From: Ypsolopha sequella
Taxonomy: Eukaryota > Arthropoda > Insecta > Lepidoptera > Ypsolophidae
NCBI GenBank assembly: GCA_934047225.1
Contig: CAKOHE010000093.1
Span: 32,877 to 96,876 of the forward strand
DNA length: 64,000 nucleotides
Direction: 5' to 3'
Position 1 is the first letter of the stretch, and each line of letters starts with the position of its first letter. The notes under the pieces are model-generated. The model saw only the letters and a list, made by a program, of their open reading frames with translations. It did no database searches and was not told the DNA's origin. Shown here in pieces: positions 10,654 through 21,115 of the stretch. A program made the translations under genes and the position numbers.

Positions 10654-12506
10654 AAAAAAGGCGCTGTGAATCCCAAAGGGGGACTTTTCGATTTAAGTCA
10701 TTTAATTAAGAAACATCAGCATCGTCTGTTACTTGGGAAAAATCAAACTCGTACTACACAACAAAGAAGGAAAGTTAAGAAAAATAAAATAACTAAAGTG
10801 GTTTTGTGTAATAAGAAGCGAACAGAAGCAATACCGAACATTCATAGTCTTCATGACTATGACATTGATTCTGAGGAAGACGAAGAGCAGCAGAATAAAA
10901 CAATCGTCGTTGGTTATGACCATGTATACGAAGAGCAGCAGAATAAAACAATCGTCGTTGGTTATGACCATGTATACGAAGAATTCAGTCAGCAACCAGA
11001 TGTTGTACTTAGTACTCAAAATAGAGAAATAGGTCCAAAAAAACCCGCCCAACATATTTTTGAGAAAAACAAGACATTCCTATTTAATCGCAATAATAGT
11101 GTAAGGATTACCCATGTTGGGATCTGCCACTTCTGTATGGAGAATTTGGACGAAAGTCTCAAGACGATGAAGTTTTCATGGTTTTTCCACCTGAATTAAC
11201 AAATGTTCAACAAACTAAACAATTCAATAATAAACATCATACCACGAACTGCTCAACTGGACAAGAAACAATGTCAGAGGTGATTGATAAAAATAGTAAA
11301 TGGTGCAAAATGCAGCCATGTTTACAGATCATACACTTTGTCGCTTCTCGTCTAACGCAAACGCAAAGATATGTGATAAAAACTACAAAGTCAAAACACC
11401 AAATATTAAACAACAGGTAGGTATAGTAAACACAATAAATTCAATGCGTAACCGTGTAGCAATTGGTAAAGCGATTACGTACGCTCATTTGCCTACTGAG
11501 TCCAACATGCAACAAATCATCTACGACTATGATCTACAGACTATAGCTAAGAAGTGGTTGATGCAGTGCCTTCCAGGACCACCAACCTGCTCCGCCCTCA
11601 ACAATGTTCTCGTCACAGAACTAGAGTGTACTAAACTAGCCAAACATTGCTGTGGTAGTTCATTCATTGCCGGGTTCACCGCGAATTGGTAAATGTTACA
11701 TAAAAATGTTGCAAGTTGTAATTATAAATCTAACTGTGAACGTGATGGTTCACTTTAATATCGATGTCTAAATGTTGCAGTTCACCCCTGCAAGAATGTT
11801 TACTCAATCCCATCATCGGATGCATTCATACTTGGTTTGAGAGCGCTGGCAAGCATCTGAATTCTAAAGATATATCTTGTGGACATACCAATAGGTACAC
11901 CTACAGTACAGCTCAACTTCTCTGGGCTACGACGACTGCAGTCGGCTGCGCATACGCTGTCAAACCTTCGGGTAACATTCGAGTTGCCTGCGAATTTTCA
12001 CCGGGTGCTCCGTTTTACTTACAGACCGAACTTCACTGTGGAATCTTACCTAGCAGAGACATAACGCCAGGATTAAAAATATTTTCTGATGATATCACTA
12101 AAATATCATTCGTCAAAAGTTACGGTCTGACATTAATTGAAAACTCTAATCGCATAACAAACATAACGCCTGCTAAACACGGTAATCTGAGTGCTAAATG
12201 TGACGACACTGTCTGGGGCGTGGATAGTCTCTATCAAATTTATGAGCCAGGTTGGGGGAGGCAGTTTCAAAAAAAAAAAGAAGCAGAAATGGCACAAAAG
12301 GTTTTATTGCAAAATTAGTGACACAATACACATTTTCTAAATATGATGATTGTTTGTGCGCCGCAGGAGAGTCCATTTATGAATTTGGTCCACCCGGTAG
12401 CCATTGTTTAGAAACTGCTAGGAATTTCCCGGCCTTGTGCTGCAATTTTCGGGATCCTTCACCAGTCTACAGGCTTGTAGCAGTTTTAGCACTTTATTTA
12501 CACTAA
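10654..12506 (+). CDS. CAP/SCP-superfamily protein gene (partial, frameshifted)
   Basis: Encodes a secreted-type CAP (cysteine-rich secretory/antigen 5-like) domain. The domain starts near WCKMQPC and HTLCRFS (11,301-11,345), continues through MRNRVAIGK and IIYDYDLQTIAKKWLMQC (helix region), and carries the CAP signature YSTAQLLWATTTAVGCA followed by VACEFSPG (11,906-12,008), ending in YEFGPPGSHCL. Introns 11,689-11,780 (GTAAAT...GCAG) and 12,251-12,366 (GTTGGG...GCAG) join three exons with matching phases, strong evidence that this is a spliced gene. The stop is TAA 12,504-12,506. The first part (10,654-11,300) is basic then acidic, lacks an in-frame ATG, and has two apparent frame changes (about 11,115 and about 11,320). 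Either upstream exons are missing and the assembly has indels, or the gene is decaying. The last dozen residues are hydrophobic. Biological target unknown. Confidence 0.72.
10882..10977 (+). repeat. In-frame 48-bp tandem duplication in the CAP gene
   Basis: Two identical 48-bp units, each encoding EEQQNKTIVVGYDHVY. The length is a multiple of three, so the frame is kept. Confidence 0.9.
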
Positions 12507-12629
12507 TTTTGTACGACCTGTTTAGTGGGGGTTGTCAAACAAACAAATTTTTAAGTAAGAAGGAGATAATTTAGACTACCTTAAAATGCAAAATTCAAAA
12601 TTTTAATTCAAAATTTGCAATTCAAAATC

Positions 12630-13015
12630 AAATTCAAATTAAAATGCTTAAATGTTTCTGAATTATAATATGTATAAACGGGTCTACCGCAATCAAATTT
12701 TTTCTCCTTCTTACGACTTTTCTAGACAGTTGCATGTCTCGTGGTCTACGGGAAACTGGCAAGTATGGCGAGACGCGGATGAGATGCAGTTGATGACAAA
12801 AGTATTTTCCTTCGACCCGCAAACACATTTTAGTCTTTAAAATAAATTGTTATCTGTTTCACGCAAGCAACACAACCTATGACACAACACTCACAGTATC
12901 GGGACATGCGCTAAGAGACGAATCCCGCGATTCCAATTTCTCGATAACTGGGCTGCATGTGGGAGACAATTTTGAAACCATCTTCCCGATTGATTTCGTA
13001 AAAAAAGGTAAAAAA
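12630..13015 (+). other. Coding-like stretch of unknown family
   Basis: Two frames look protein-like. From about 12,652 to 12,837 the + strand reads ...FSRQLHVSWSTGNWQVWRD, then ADEMQLMTKVFSFDPQTHF. From about 12,868 to 13,006, in another frame, it reads TTYDTTLTVSGHALRDESRD, then SNFSITGLHVGDNFETIFP and IDFV. Both have balanced composition, unlike the AT-rich surroundings, and could be one gene broken by an indel or a short intron near 12,840. I do not recognise the family. It follows the CAP gene by about 120 bp on the same strand. Confidence 0.35.
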
Positions 13016-14127
13016 TTTGATCGTGGTAGACTCAGTTATATATATAATATATATTATAATGTTTCTGAATTGTTTAATTTGCATAATTTATTTTTCATCA
13101 ATCGAATAAATAATTAAAGCAAACGTTCATGTTTAATGTTAAATATATTTATAGTTAGTTTGGTATTTTTGGCGATTATAGTTCTAAAACAGGCACTTGG
13201 GCAGTTCTGCAGTCTTTTTCTGTCCGACTGTCTGCATGCATGGTGCCTACTGTTGTTTGTCCGTCTGTTTGCATGCATGGTACCTACTGGTGTCGATTCA
13301 AATGTACACAAATACGACTTTACTTAACCAAAATTAGGTTAAGATCTTTGATGTTAAGATGTGTCAAATTACTTTTGCTATTTGGAAAAACACAACCTTA
13401 CCTATTTTGACAGAAGCAAGCTAATTTTTAGTTAGGTTAAATTAAGTTCAAAACAAAAAATTTTAGAAATATCAAACTAAGGTTGCGTTTTTAAACGCCG
13501 GCGTAAAGGTAAAAATTAACTGTCACCCGTTCCATAACCACTCCAGAGAAATAGAACTGTTCATAAACCTTGCCAGAAATCTAAAATTCACTTTGGCAGT
13601 CTAAATTTTACATTTGTCCAGGCGTTTAGGAATGCTATCTAGAAATGGACAAATTTCAGTCGAGACATATTTATGATTAAATTGTTAAATTGTTGATTTA
13701 ATTGTTTCTTATAGATATATTTATATCTTTGTGGCAGCTTAAAAAGATTCATGCTGATCTTCATCGAATAAAGCCGCGTTTGCAAACTTATCTTCAAAAT
13801 GCTTATTCCTGCTGCTACCACCCCTTATGAAATAAAAAACCGAAGCAGAATGGTCCATAGGGCGTCCATAAGGCGTACATACGATGAATGTGTCATCAAC
13901 TTTCCTTAATGAGCCGGGTTATACGGGTTACTTCAGGGACTAGGGAATTTTTTCGTTCACCGGGTTACATGAGGTGCGAGTGACAAAGAAGAAAGTAGAC
14001 ATTAATAGGAAAAGCTGGAAAGAGTGGCTTAATTAGCTTTGTCTGGAAAGAAAGAACTCCCAAGAACTTAGGGACTGTGGCCAGTTTGTCATACATAACA
14101 TAACCAGAGTTTCAACGATGGCTTTTC
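13016..14127. other. Unassigned region
   Basis: Holds a GTCCGACTGTCTGCATGCAT / GTCCGTCTGTTTGCATGCAT near-duplication (13,222-13,281) and a short inverted repeat between AACCAAAATTAGGTTAA (13,327) and TTTAGTTAGGTTAA (13,427). No coding sequence is supported. Confidence 0.35.
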
Positions 14128-14400
14128 CAAGAAATTTCCTCGCGCCTATTCGACGCTTCTGGTGATCGGCGGGCTGGAGCCTACCTCGGACAACGGATTA
14201 GCCTCGCAATCCAACGAGGTAACGCCACCAGCCTGCTGGGGACCCTCCCCTGCGGCAGCGATTCAAACAATATTTTTTATTTAATTTAGCCTATTTTTAA
14301 TTTTATATTCTTTTTAGTTAGTATAAATTTTAAGTATTATTTATATTATGTAAGTTTCTTGTTAATAAAATTTTCCACTCGATATCAAAACTTAATAAAA
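14128..14400 (+). pseudogene. RLE-like retrotransposon 3' end
   Basis: From about 14,134 the + strand reads EISSRLFDASGDRRAGAYLG, then QRISLAIQRGNATSLLGTLP and a TAA near 14,287, followed by an AT-rich 3' untranslated part ending AATAAAATTT. It matches the last 55 codons of the frame at 46,143-46,582 at most positions. 5' truncated. Confidence 0.8.
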
Positions 14401-14590
14401 AACCAGCCAAGACTCGCGTAGCTAGGGTTCAGTATTGTAGATGATACATTTAATTTTGTCATTTTTTGTCGTGAATTTCTCAAGCGCTTTATTTTTCCTG
14501 TAATCTTAACGTACGTAAACACATATTACCGTGATATTTTTCATATTTTTCGGTACACCAGTTTTGGAGATAAGGGGGACATTCCTTTTT
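14395..14590 (-). repeat. Dispersed repeat family B, antisense fragment
   Basis: Reverse complement of the right part of the copy at 28,378-28,874: GTGAATTTCTC...GCTTTATTTTTC, ACACATATTACC, and CCAGTTTTGGAGATAAGGGG (compare 781-800). Confidence 0.6.
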
Positions 14591-15389
14591 TTATGGTTTT
14601 TAATTGTTTTTAATTGTTACACGAGCACTAAAATACCACTAGAACATCCACAATCATATAACGCGGCTATTTTGTTAATTAATATTTTATAACTATACGT
14701 TTATTGTTCAAAAAGAGAAAATAATTACAGAAGTAAAAACAATGGCGGCCGGCCCGCTCGACATGTTCTGTTTACTAGCCGAAAATGTTTTATTTATTTT
14801 AAAGGTGATTGGTTCATTCTAGACCAATGAAATATACTTCTGGATAATAGTTCTGTGAAGCCAACCAATCAACCAATCAATCAACCATCGCATACACTTA
14901 TATGTTTAAGGCATAGGTGTTGTTTTAGGTTTTTTATTGTATTTTGTACAATATTGTTTTTTTACAAAAATTACACTGTTTTTTTATCTTGCTTCTCCAA
15001 AAATTAATACTAATTAATCACGTAAAGCAACTAAAACGCATAGAGCATATGAACGCATTCACCCAACAATGAAAACTTATAAACACTGAAAAGCAAGCCG
15101 AGAATTTTAAACGTATTTAACGAAAATTTTATACGACCGATGTAAAAATACCATCATTTAAAAGCATTAGCCTAATTTCTATAACCACGCATACTTGCAT
15201 AGTAACACATAAATAAAAAAGTTACTCAGAAATGTTTGCATGTGATACCGTACTGCGCACCACTACAACCTTACAATTTGGCGAAATATCATGACTGAAA
15301 AGTACTATTTATGTAATTTTTAAATTATATTTTGTTCACTTGCGAAAATAAGATTCGTTACTCAGATTATTGACATAAGGTCCTATACA
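14591..15389. other. Unassigned region
   Basis: Bases 15,238-15,300 (CATGTGATACCGTACTGCGC, ACCACTACAA) recur inverted near 48,895-48,960. An ATG in good context at 14,741 opens only about 20 codons (MAAGPLDMFCLLAENVLF) and is not called a gene. Confidence 0.35.
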
Positions 15390-15530
15390 TACCGTAATTC
15401 TGATTTTCATCAACATCAACTTGAGATTGAAATTTTACGTGCGTGCGAAAGAGATGGCATGTTAGGCGGGCGTCAAAATTTCAATCTCAAGTTGATGTTG
15501 ATTAAAATCAAAATTACGCGGTAGACCCGC
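15390..15530. repeat. Hairpin family MITE-1, copy 2 (symmetrised)
   Basis: Both arms carry the same phrase (TCAACATCAACTTGAGATTG and AAATTT, then its complement), so the unit is an almost perfect hairpin of about 45-bp arms. In the other two copies only one arm has this phrase. It has an ordinary MITE-1 end (GCGGTAGACCCGCG) on the right. Confidence 0.8.
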
Positions 15531-15821
15531 GGATCCCTTTAACACTTAAATGCATCTTGGTTCGAAAACGGCACAAAGATTTTTATTTATTATTTACATA
15601 ACTTTATGCTAAAAATTATAATTATGTGAGCTTAAAATATGTTTGACAACAGCTTTAAATATTTTTTTTATTTGATAACACTCATTTATTTTTCTTTGTT
15701 TTTTTTTTGTATTTTCTCCCATTTTAGCGGAAATATAAATATTCTTGTTCTTGTACTGAAATACAGGGAAAATATTACTTAGAAAAATTTATTATGGATT
15801 TTTTTTTCCGTCTATCGCGTC

Positions 15822-15990
15822 CGTGGGAAAAGTATTATTTTCCCCTATTTTGTGCTGTCCAGAGACCCATCGACGTAGTAATGCAGTGCGCGCTGATAAG
15901 AACTTTATTTTAATATAGTGTCTGTCGATATTTGTACCGACACAAGTCGACTCAAGGTCGTTGGCAGCTACCTGCCCCTTAACCAAAATA
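15822..15990 (+). repeat. Dispersed repeat family C, partial copy
   Basis: Diverged match to the inner part of 4,560-4,745: AAAAGTATTATTTTC, CCCTATTTTGTGCTG, GTAATGCAGTGCGCGCTGAT, AGTGTCTGTCGATATTTGTA. Confidence 0.6.
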
Positions 15991-16206
15991 ATTTACGTAA
16001 ATCGTACGCGTACAATTTCTATCTCCATTTAGGTACACAAAACATCCTCCCGCCCCCGGCTTTGCCCCAACAATTAAGATAACTTAATTTATGGTTAAAT
16101 TCTCTGAAACTAGTGTTTGCGTTACAAGAACTTGGTCATTCGTTAAATTGTTTGTAATGTGATACGTCTAGTCTCGGGCTGGCGGCTCCGTTTACTTTGG
16201 ATTTTT

Positions 16207-16480
16207 ACAATACAATACAATACAAAACGTTTATTTGCTATAAAATGTGTGTAAGTATAACAGTTGTTCGTAAATTTATGTCCAATCACATTTTACCATT
16301 ACTGGTATGCAAAAATTTTAATTACTTACTACAACTATTACATTATCTATAATATTACATGAGAAGTGCAACATATTAACATTATTTATTATATTTATTA
16401 CATTAAATTAAAATTTAATTAAAATTTAATTTAAATTTAAATTAAAATTAAAATTAAATTAAAATTTGTTTTGAAAATTG
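16207..16480 (-). mobile_element. Antisense retroelement tail plus AT-rich low complexity
   Basis: ACAATACAATACAATACAAA and ACGTTTATTTGC at the left edge look like the 3' tail of a non-LTR element on the - strand. Bases 16,395-16,465 are an AATTTAAA-type low-complexity run. Confidence 0.4.
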
Positions 16481-16952
16481 AGCCCGAGCCGAGTGAAACC
16501 GATCCCGGCAACCCCAGCGCGGGTGTGTGGCCTCCCTAATGTAGCCGTATGTCATATCGACTTAGTGAGATCATTTTTTATAAAAAAAGAGGGAAAGGTC
16601 GGACTGTAAGTGTGTGAGCGAGAGGTAAACATAACGCATTTATAATTAGGAAAAAATACAAGATACACTTACAGTTGGTTGGCAAATTTCAAACCGATGC
16701 TAAAATACTATTTCATCTCAGATGTGGGCGTATTTGGTATCAATGCATTCAGTGTGAACTGTGATCTCCTGAAGACGAGATGACGAGCACACAGAAAGTG
16801 GGGGTAGAAACTCTGAGGTCATAAAGGTACGTTTTTTTTTACTTATGTGAGAATTTCCTAAAAACCCTTCTTAGTGAATGCCTACGTCATCCAATAAAAA
16901 ACGTACAGTCCAAATTATTTGTCCGTAAGTTTATCTTTTTGGTTTGGGCGGG
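16481..16952. other. Unassigned region
   Basis: No gene seen. A block at 16,712-16,745 (CATCTCAGATGTGGGCGTAT, TTGGTATCAATG) resembles 22,755-22,790. Confidence 0.35.
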
Positions 16953-17787
16953 GATCAGTTGATAAATCAGTTGATAAATCAGTTGATAGATCAGTTGATA
17001 GATCAGTTGATAGATCAGTTGATAGATCAGTTGATAGATCAGTTGGTAGATCAGTTGGTAGATCAGTTGGTAGATCAGTTGGTAGATCAGTTGATAGATC
17101 AGTTGATAGATCAGTTGATAGATCAGTTGGTAGATCAGTTGATAGATCAGTTGATAGATCAGTTGATAGATCAGTTGATAGATCAGTTGGTAGATCAGTT
17201 GGTAGATCAGTTGGTAGATCAGTTGGTAGATCAGTTGATAGATCAGTTGATAGATCAGTTGGTAGATCAGTTGGTAGATCAGTTGGTAGATCAGTTGGTA
17301 GATCAGTTGGTAGATCAGTTGGTAGATCAGTTGATAGATCAGTTGATAGATCAGTTGATAGATCAGTTGGTAGATCAGTTGATAGATCAGTTGATAGATC
17401 AGTTGATAGATCAGTTGATAGATCAGTTGACAGATCAGTTGACAGATCAGTTGATAGATCAGTTGATAGATCAGTTGATAGACCAGTTGATAGACCAGTT
17501 GATAGACCAGTTGATAGACCAGTTGATAGATCAGTTGATAGATCAGTTGGTAGATCAGTTGGTAGATCAGTTGGTAGATCAGTTGGTAGATCAGTTGGTA
17601 GATCAGTTGGTAGATCAGTTGATAGATCAGTTGATAGATCAGTTGATAGATCAGTTGATAGATCAGTTGGTAGATCAGTTGATAGATCAGTTGGTAGATC
17701 AGTTGATAGATCAGTTGGTAGATCAGTTGATAGATCAGTTGATAGATCAGTTGATAGATCAGTTGATAGATCAGTTGGTAGATCAGT
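16953..17787 (+). repeat. 12-bp minisatellite, about 69 copies
   Basis: Unbroken array of GATCAGTTGATA-type units. The main variants are GATA versus GGTA at the end of the unit, with two AAATCAG starts, two GACA units and four GACCAG units near 17,480-17,520. Runs of the same variant (four, six or nine in a row) show that blocks were duplicated together. The 12-bp period leaves two + strand frames open for nearly 300 codons, but these are a by-product of the repeat and are not genes. Confidence 0.95.
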
Positions 17788-17936
17788 CAGCCAGTTAGCC
17801 AGTTAGGGTAAATTTTCATTTAAAAGTATAGACTAAATAGTCAGCTTTAATTCCCGTTTCGACAAATAACTCATAATGAAACCAATACAAGCCTTTCACC
17901 TCAAAGATTTATTTACAATTAGTAAAATTTACAATT

Positions 17937-18545
17937 AGTGAAAGGCTACACCTAAGCCAATCAGCTGTCTCCAGTGTCTTCAGGCTCTTCGTGGAGACCG
18001 GCGGCGTCATTCGGAGGCCAGGGTCTGGCAGAACAAGATGCACTTCTGAGCAAGATGACCGCTTCATCGTTTCAAGTTCTTTAAGAAATCGTCACATGAC
18101 CGCAGTTGAGATCCAACAAGAACTCAGACAAGTACGAGATCGGGCTGTAAGTCGGCGAACGATCGCTAGAAGACTAAAGAAAGCTAACCTGACACCAAAA
18201 AGACCAGCAACCGGGCCCCAACTGACCACAGCTCATCGGCAAGCGCGACTTCAATTTGCTCGGGAACACGTAAACTGGACCTTGGACCAATGGCGCTCCA
18301 TTTTGTTCTCTGACGAGTCCCGAATGTGCTTGCATTGCAACGACGGGAGAGCACGGGTCTACGGGAGGCCTGGGGAACGCTATGCGCAGTGCTGCATCAC
18401 TGAAACCGTTGCCTACGGAGGAGGTTCTGTTATGGTGTGGGCAGGCATTTCGTTGGATGCAAAGACCGACTTGGTTTTTGTGAATGACGGGACTGGCAGG
18501 GGTGGTTTAACCGCTCACCGGTATATTGAAGATATACAAATTTAA
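17937..18545 (+). pseudogene. Tc1-like transposase, both ends missing
   Basis: Reads from the helix-turn-helix (LSQSAVSSVFRLFVETG), through the linker GGVIRRPGSGRTRCTSEQDD and the second helix-turn-helix (RTIARRLKKANL), to the first catalytic aspartate of the DD34E domain (ILFSDESRM, about 18,303-18,329). It continues to YGGGSVMVWAGIS and LTAHRYIEDI, where it stops. The second D and the final E, and any inverted repeats, are absent. A full Tc1 transposase has about 340 residues and only about 200 remain. The frame is otherwise undamaged, so the truncation may be fairly recent. It cannot catalyse transposition. Confidence 0.92.
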
Positions 18546-18757
18546 TCACAGTAAAATTTAATAACATCACGTTTTAATCACATAGCCACAAACAACAAGC
18601 AGCTCAAACGTATAAATAACGAAATAATTTACCAACGGGCTTATTTTTAAGGCAGGGTTCTCCAGATTTTGTTGCTTTTAAAATTCATTTTAAACGATAA
18701 ATTGTAATAATAAAATAAAAAAATATATAAATGTCATCTTTTACTCTTTGAACTTAA

Positions 18758-19138
18758 GGGTCGGAGTTCCGAGATTGAGCAAAACAGGGTTCGGGGTTAT
18801 GGCTTTTTAAGATAGTAAAATATTAATTTCTGAACAAAATAAATACCACTTGTTACCTTACAAGATGAAGTACAAGTTCATTAAAAAAAATCTTGGCACT
18901 AATGTATATTAACTTCAGAAAAAAAAACAGGATATTCAAGTTCAGGTTTTTGAGAGAGATTTTCTTGAAATTCCTGTTTTTTTTCTGAAGTTACTATACA
19001 TTAGTGCCGTGATTTTTTTTAATGAACCTGCATTTCATCTTGTAAGGTAACAAGTGGTATTTATTTTGACCAGAAATTTTAATTTTTACCGTCTTAAAAA
19101 GCCATAACCCTGAACCCCGAATCTCGGAACGCCGACTC
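18758..19138. repeat. 381-bp palindromic element flanked by TTAA
   Basis: Arms of about 170 bp are inverted copies: GGTCGGAGTTCCGAGATT, GGTTATGGCTTTTTAAGA, CCACTTGTTACCTTACAAGA, CACTAATGTATATTAACTTC. TTAA lies at 18,754-18,757 and again at 19,139-19,142. The TTAA flanks are what piggyBac-type transposases leave, but the end bases do not match the usual CCC start, so the link is tentative. Confidence 0.85.
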
Positions 19139-19582
19139 TTAATATTTCGGCCATTCGACATACACTTACTTGCATTCTCCTACATCCAATGAAATCGCAA
19201 AGATAGGCCTAAAATATGATCAAAATATAATTTCATTTGAGTTATATTAGGTACATAAGGCTAATACTAAAATAAACGTTGCACAAAATCTATCTATACC
19301 AATATTATAAAGAGAAAAGATTTGTTTGTTTGTTTGTTTGCATTGAATAGGCTCCGAAACTACTGAACCGATTTGAAAAATTGTTTTACCATTAGAATCC
19401 TACATTATCCTTGATGAACATAGGCGATAGAATATTTTCAAAAACGTTAGGGATCCGTATGAAAACTTCAAGAGTGTGAAAAATATACCAAAAAAAAATC
19501 CTTATATTGCGTACGCTGCGGAAATTATTGACAATAGATCAAAGTAATGTACTACAGTTTTATAGAGGACATCAATATATAC

Positions 19583-19880
19583 AAAAAACCGGCCAAATGC
19601 GAATCGGACTCGCGCACGAAGGGTTCCGTACCATTATCTATGAAAACAACAAAAAAACATGTCTGCTGTATGGCAGCCCCCTTAAATATTTATTTTATTC
19701 TATTTTTTAGTATTTGTTGTCATAGTGGCAACAGAAATACATCATATGTGAAAATTTCAACTGTCTAACTATCACGGTTCATGAGACAGACGCCTGGTGA
19801 CAGACGGACAGACAGATGGACAGCGGAGTCTTAGTAATAGGGTCCCGTTGGTTACTCTTTGGGTACGGAACCCTAAAAAA
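19583..19880 (-). repeat. Dispersed repeat family A, full-length, nested in Helitron
   Basis: Reverse complement of the 7,655-7,950 copy: CCGGCCAAATGCGAATCGGA at one end and GGGTACGGAACCCTAAAAAA at the other, with TCTAACTATCACGGTTCATG and GACGGACAGACAGATGGACA between. Confidence 0.85.
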
Positions 19881-20094
19881 GTCCGCGGTACCATATATAA
19901 ATACCTAACCATATGTCAATACGGCCAGTACAAACTATTCGTACCTGTATTAATCATTATCCAAATAAATAACTTCATACTTAAGGCTATATCAGTACCT
20001 GTAAATTACTTTTTGAATTATAGCATCACCAAGTTCCATACAATAGTAATTTAAGTAACATTTTTCACTTTTTCAATTTTTGATTATCTCCAAA

Positions 20095-21062
20095 TTTAAG
20101 ATATAAGATATAAGATATTTATTCACCATATAACAAAGTCCGTTATAAAAGGTTTGTCAGTTATTATTAATATAAATATCACATTAAATGCAAAATATGT
20201 ACAATTGTACATACACAATCGGTATACATATGAAATCCATTATTAAAAATGTGTGGCTAACATTAAAATTAAAAATAAATTTAAAATGTCAAACTTAATT
20301 AAAAATAAATTTAAATATCTAATTAGGAAATGAACATGGCTTTATGTTTAAATTCATGAATTCATTAATAGAGTAGAATGGATTATTCTGCAAGAAAAGT
20401 TTTACCTTGGTTTTAAATTCCAAGAGCGGTAACTTTGATACAGCTGTCGGTATTTTGTTAAACATTACTAATTTAATATATTTCCCTTGTTTTTGCGTCT
20501 TTTTTAGTCTGATTTTTGGTGTTATTAATATCTCTTTATTTCTTGTATTATATTTGTGAATGTCCATTCTCTTAGGTAAATTGTCTTTTTGTAAATAAAT
20601 TTCGATCAAAGATTTGTAAATAAATAATAAAATTACGGTCATAATTTTGTCCTTCTTAAAATAACTTCGTACAGACGTCCGTTTATGTAGCCCGTTTATG
20701 ATTCTTATTGCCCTTTTTTGAGAAATTAGGACTCGTTTTATATCAACTCCGTTTCCCCACACTGTGATAGCGTAACTTATGATAGATTGTATGTAGGCAT
20801 AATATACAGTAATGAGGGTTTTTCTGTTAAAAAGAGACTTTAATTTTAGTAAAGCGTAGTTTGCTCTTGCTAGTTTTTTGCAGACTTTATTAATATGGGC
20901 AGAATGAGTCAATGTGTAATCTACAATATAACCTAAAAAAGTAGTTTCTTGTGCATGAATTAAATCATTTTTATTTTTTATGGTTTTATAGAACTTTATA
21001 CTTTTGTCATTATTCAAAATAATACCATTAGCTTCGAACCATTCTTTAAATTTATCCATTAT
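20095..21062 (-). pseudogene. Non-LTR retrotransposon, 5'-truncated RT (Jockey/CR1-like)
   Basis: A 246-residue - strand frame (21,059-20,319) covers the end of the RT: KFKEWFEANGIILNNDKS, ETTFLGYIVDYTLTHSAHI (thumb start), INKVCKKLARANYALLKLKS, YYAYIQSIISYAITVWGN, SQKRAIRIINGLHKRTS. The order and spacing fit Jockey/CR1-type elements. The catalytic palm, endonuclease and ORF1 are missing, as expected for target-primed reverse transcription that stopped early. The 3' untranslated part ends in (AAGATAT)-type repeats near 20,100. The frame has no stop, so the copy looks young. A related copy is at 29,140-29,745. Confidence 0.85.
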
Positions 21063-21115
21063 TACTTTGGTTTTTTGTTCGGTACCTAATAAACTTCTAT
21101 CTTTTATACCTACAG

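Noticed and set aside
10729..11055. 108-codon - strand frame opposite the CAP gene
   Set aside because: Shadow of the + strand frame including its 48-bp duplication; composition is not protein-like.
14741..14806. First exon starting MAAGPLDMF in good Kozak context
   Set aside because: Only about 20 codons, with no partner exon and no domain; it cannot be separated from chance.
16919..17806. Two overlapping open frames of nearly 300 codons (SVDR and DQLI repeats)
   Set aside because: They exist only because the 12-bp unit has no stop in two frames; no start context, no flanking coding sequence, and the variants are not codon-biased.
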